Positions 6,983 through 7,391 of a stretch of 7,391 bases of DNA are shown piece after piece (position 1 is the first letter of the stretch; each line of letters opens with the position of its first letter). Location: NCBI GenBank assembly GCA_016790385.1, contig JAEUNV010000021.1:1-7391 (forward strand). Reading direction: 5' to 3'. The notes beneath the pieces are model-generated. The model was not told where the DNA came from. It did not search any database and worked only from the letters and a program-made list of their open reading frames with translations. The stretch is from Zoogloea sp. (GTDB lineage: Bacteria > Pseudomonadota > Gammaproteobacteria > Burkholderiales > Rhodocyclaceae). A program made the position numbers and the translations under genes.

Positions 6983-7012
6983 CCCGAGCGCAAGAGGCTG
7001 CGGGGGTTTTTT
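6983..7012 (+). terminator. Terminator-like hairpin with T6 tract, no gene upstream on this strand
   Basis: CCCGAGC (6983-6989) pairs with GCT-G-CGGG (6997-7004) as a 7-bp stem with one bulged G and a 7-base loop. It is followed by GG and six T residues (7007-7012). It has the form of an intrinsic terminator on the plus strand, yet no plus-strand gene lies between it and the kinase stop at 6377. It might end a short untranslated RNA or antisense transcript, or be fortuitous. Confidence 0.3.
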
Positions 7013-7061
7013 GCCTGCCTGGCGGTCTTGTAGCCCCATGGTGGCGGCGAGTCAGCGTCCC

Positions 7062-7103
7062 GCGGTGCTCCGCCCGGGATTTGCAATCATTTGTCAGCAC
7101 CGC
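7062..7103. repeat. 8-bp inverted repeat enclosing an 11-bp palindrome
   Basis: GCGGTGCT (7062-7069) and its exact complement AGCACCGC (7096-7103) flank a 26-base loop. Inside the loop lies GATTTGCAATC (7078-7088), itself a GATT-N3-AATC palindrome. It could be a regulator binding site between the two divergent genes or a structured RNA element. I know of no matching named site. Confidence 0.4.
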
Positions 7104-7278
7104 CTTATCCAGGCGGTCCTTCACCTACCATCCGTCCTCGCATGACATCTGTCTTGCCTGAGCACCCTGCTAGCCGCACGGAGTCGGTGCGATCCGGTTG
7201 GAGTTGTTCTGTTTGACGTGGTTTTCATCGGCCCATGCCGCGATTCGCGTGGACGCTGAAGGAGGGAGTGGCGGGCTG

Positions 7279-7391
7279 ATGGATCTGTCGGTTTTGGTGG
7301 TGATGAATAATCGATCCGTCTGTGAACAGCTGGCTGATCATCTGGGCCGAGCGGGAATGCGGGTTCGTGGGGCCACGTCGCTCGTCCACGC
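7279..7391 (+). CDS. Atypical receiver-domain protein, N-terminus only (cut by window edge)
   Basis: The first 37 residues of a gene that runs off the right edge. The start is an ATG preceded by GGAGGGAG (7261-7268), a fair ribosome site with a somewhat long spacing of 10 or more bases. The residues follow the first strand and helix of a response-regulator receiver: VLVVMNNRSVCEQLADHL then GRAGMRVRGA, in register with the usual LVVDDD...L...L...G..V. Where active receivers have two acidic residues that bind Mg2+, this one reads Met-Asn-Asn (residues 9-11). If the alignment is right it may be a pseudo-receiver that cannot be phosphorylated normally. The downstream domain is not visible, so its role cannot be named. 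It shows no obvious tie to the efflux or kinase genes. Confidence 0.6.
   Translation, partial: MDLSVLVVMNNRSVCEQLADHLGRAGMRVRGATSLVH

Larger units (their letters stand above)
6894..7278. other. 385-bp divergent intergenic region, non-coding
   Basis: This stretch separates the minus-strand CBS gene from the plus-strand gene at the right edge. I found no frame in it with recognisable protein character. It holds three inverted repeats, listed separately, and a minus-strand TATATG near 6966-6961 that could be a -10 for the CBS gene, although no good -35 lies at the right distance. On the plus strand TTGACG at 7213-7218 is a good -35 match, but no clear -10 follows at 15-19 bases. I recognise no riboswitch or tRNA in it. 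Confidence 0.6.

Noticed and set aside
6504..7145. A 213-codon open frame on the plus strand across the CBS gene and its upstream region
   Set aside because: It is antisense to the clear CBS protein and loses any coding character beyond it.

Overview
The window is GC-rich, densely coding bacterial DNA. Its protein families (an HME-type RND pump with its adaptor, a QseB/QseC-like two-component system and a small paired-CBS protein) fit a proteobacterium. A betaproteobacterium such as one of the Rhodocyclales is my best guess, but this is inferred from family resemblance only. There is no tRNA, rRNA, CRISPR array, insertion sequence or other mobile-element signature.

Layout, left to right. Positions 1-4167 hold a minus-strand operon: a periplasmic adaptor (membrane fusion protein) gene at 4167-3076, then, 3 bp downstream, a heavy-metal-type RND inner-membrane pump gene from 3072 that runs off the left edge just before its expected end. 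Positions 4168-4329 are a 162-bp divergent intergenic region. It carries a perfect PmrA/QseB-type direct repeat (CTTAAG-N5-CTTAAG, 4213-4229) and a small inverted repeat. Positions 4330-6377 hold a plus-strand two-component operon: an OmpR-family response regulator and a sensor histidine kinase that overlap by 4 bp. Both resemble QseB/QseC more than the CzcRS or CusRS pairs usually found beside metal RND pumps. A convergent minus-strand gene at 6893-6450 encodes a stand-alone protein made of two CBS domains, followed by a good intrinsic terminator. Positions 6894-7278 are a 385-bp non-coding stretch with several inverted repeats. At the right edge a plus-strand gene starts at 7279; its first 37 residues look like a receiver domain whose acidic residues are replaced by Met-Asn-Asn.

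How the parts probably work together: the kinase senses a periplasmic signal, possibly a metal judging by its histidines, and phosphorylates the regulator. The regulator binds the CTTAAG repeat and controls its own operon, the efflux operon or both. The adaptor and pump would export the substrate across the envelope with an outer-membrane channel encoded elsewhere or beyond the left edge. The pump's substrate is unresolved: its TM4 motif lacks the first Asp of the CzcA type, and the CusA-type methionine triad is not visible. The CBS protein and the right-edge gene have no evident link to efflux. I see no clearly new system. The points most worth following are the pairing of a PmrA/QseB-type regulator and box with a metal RND pump of unclear specificity, and the atypical receiver at the right edge.
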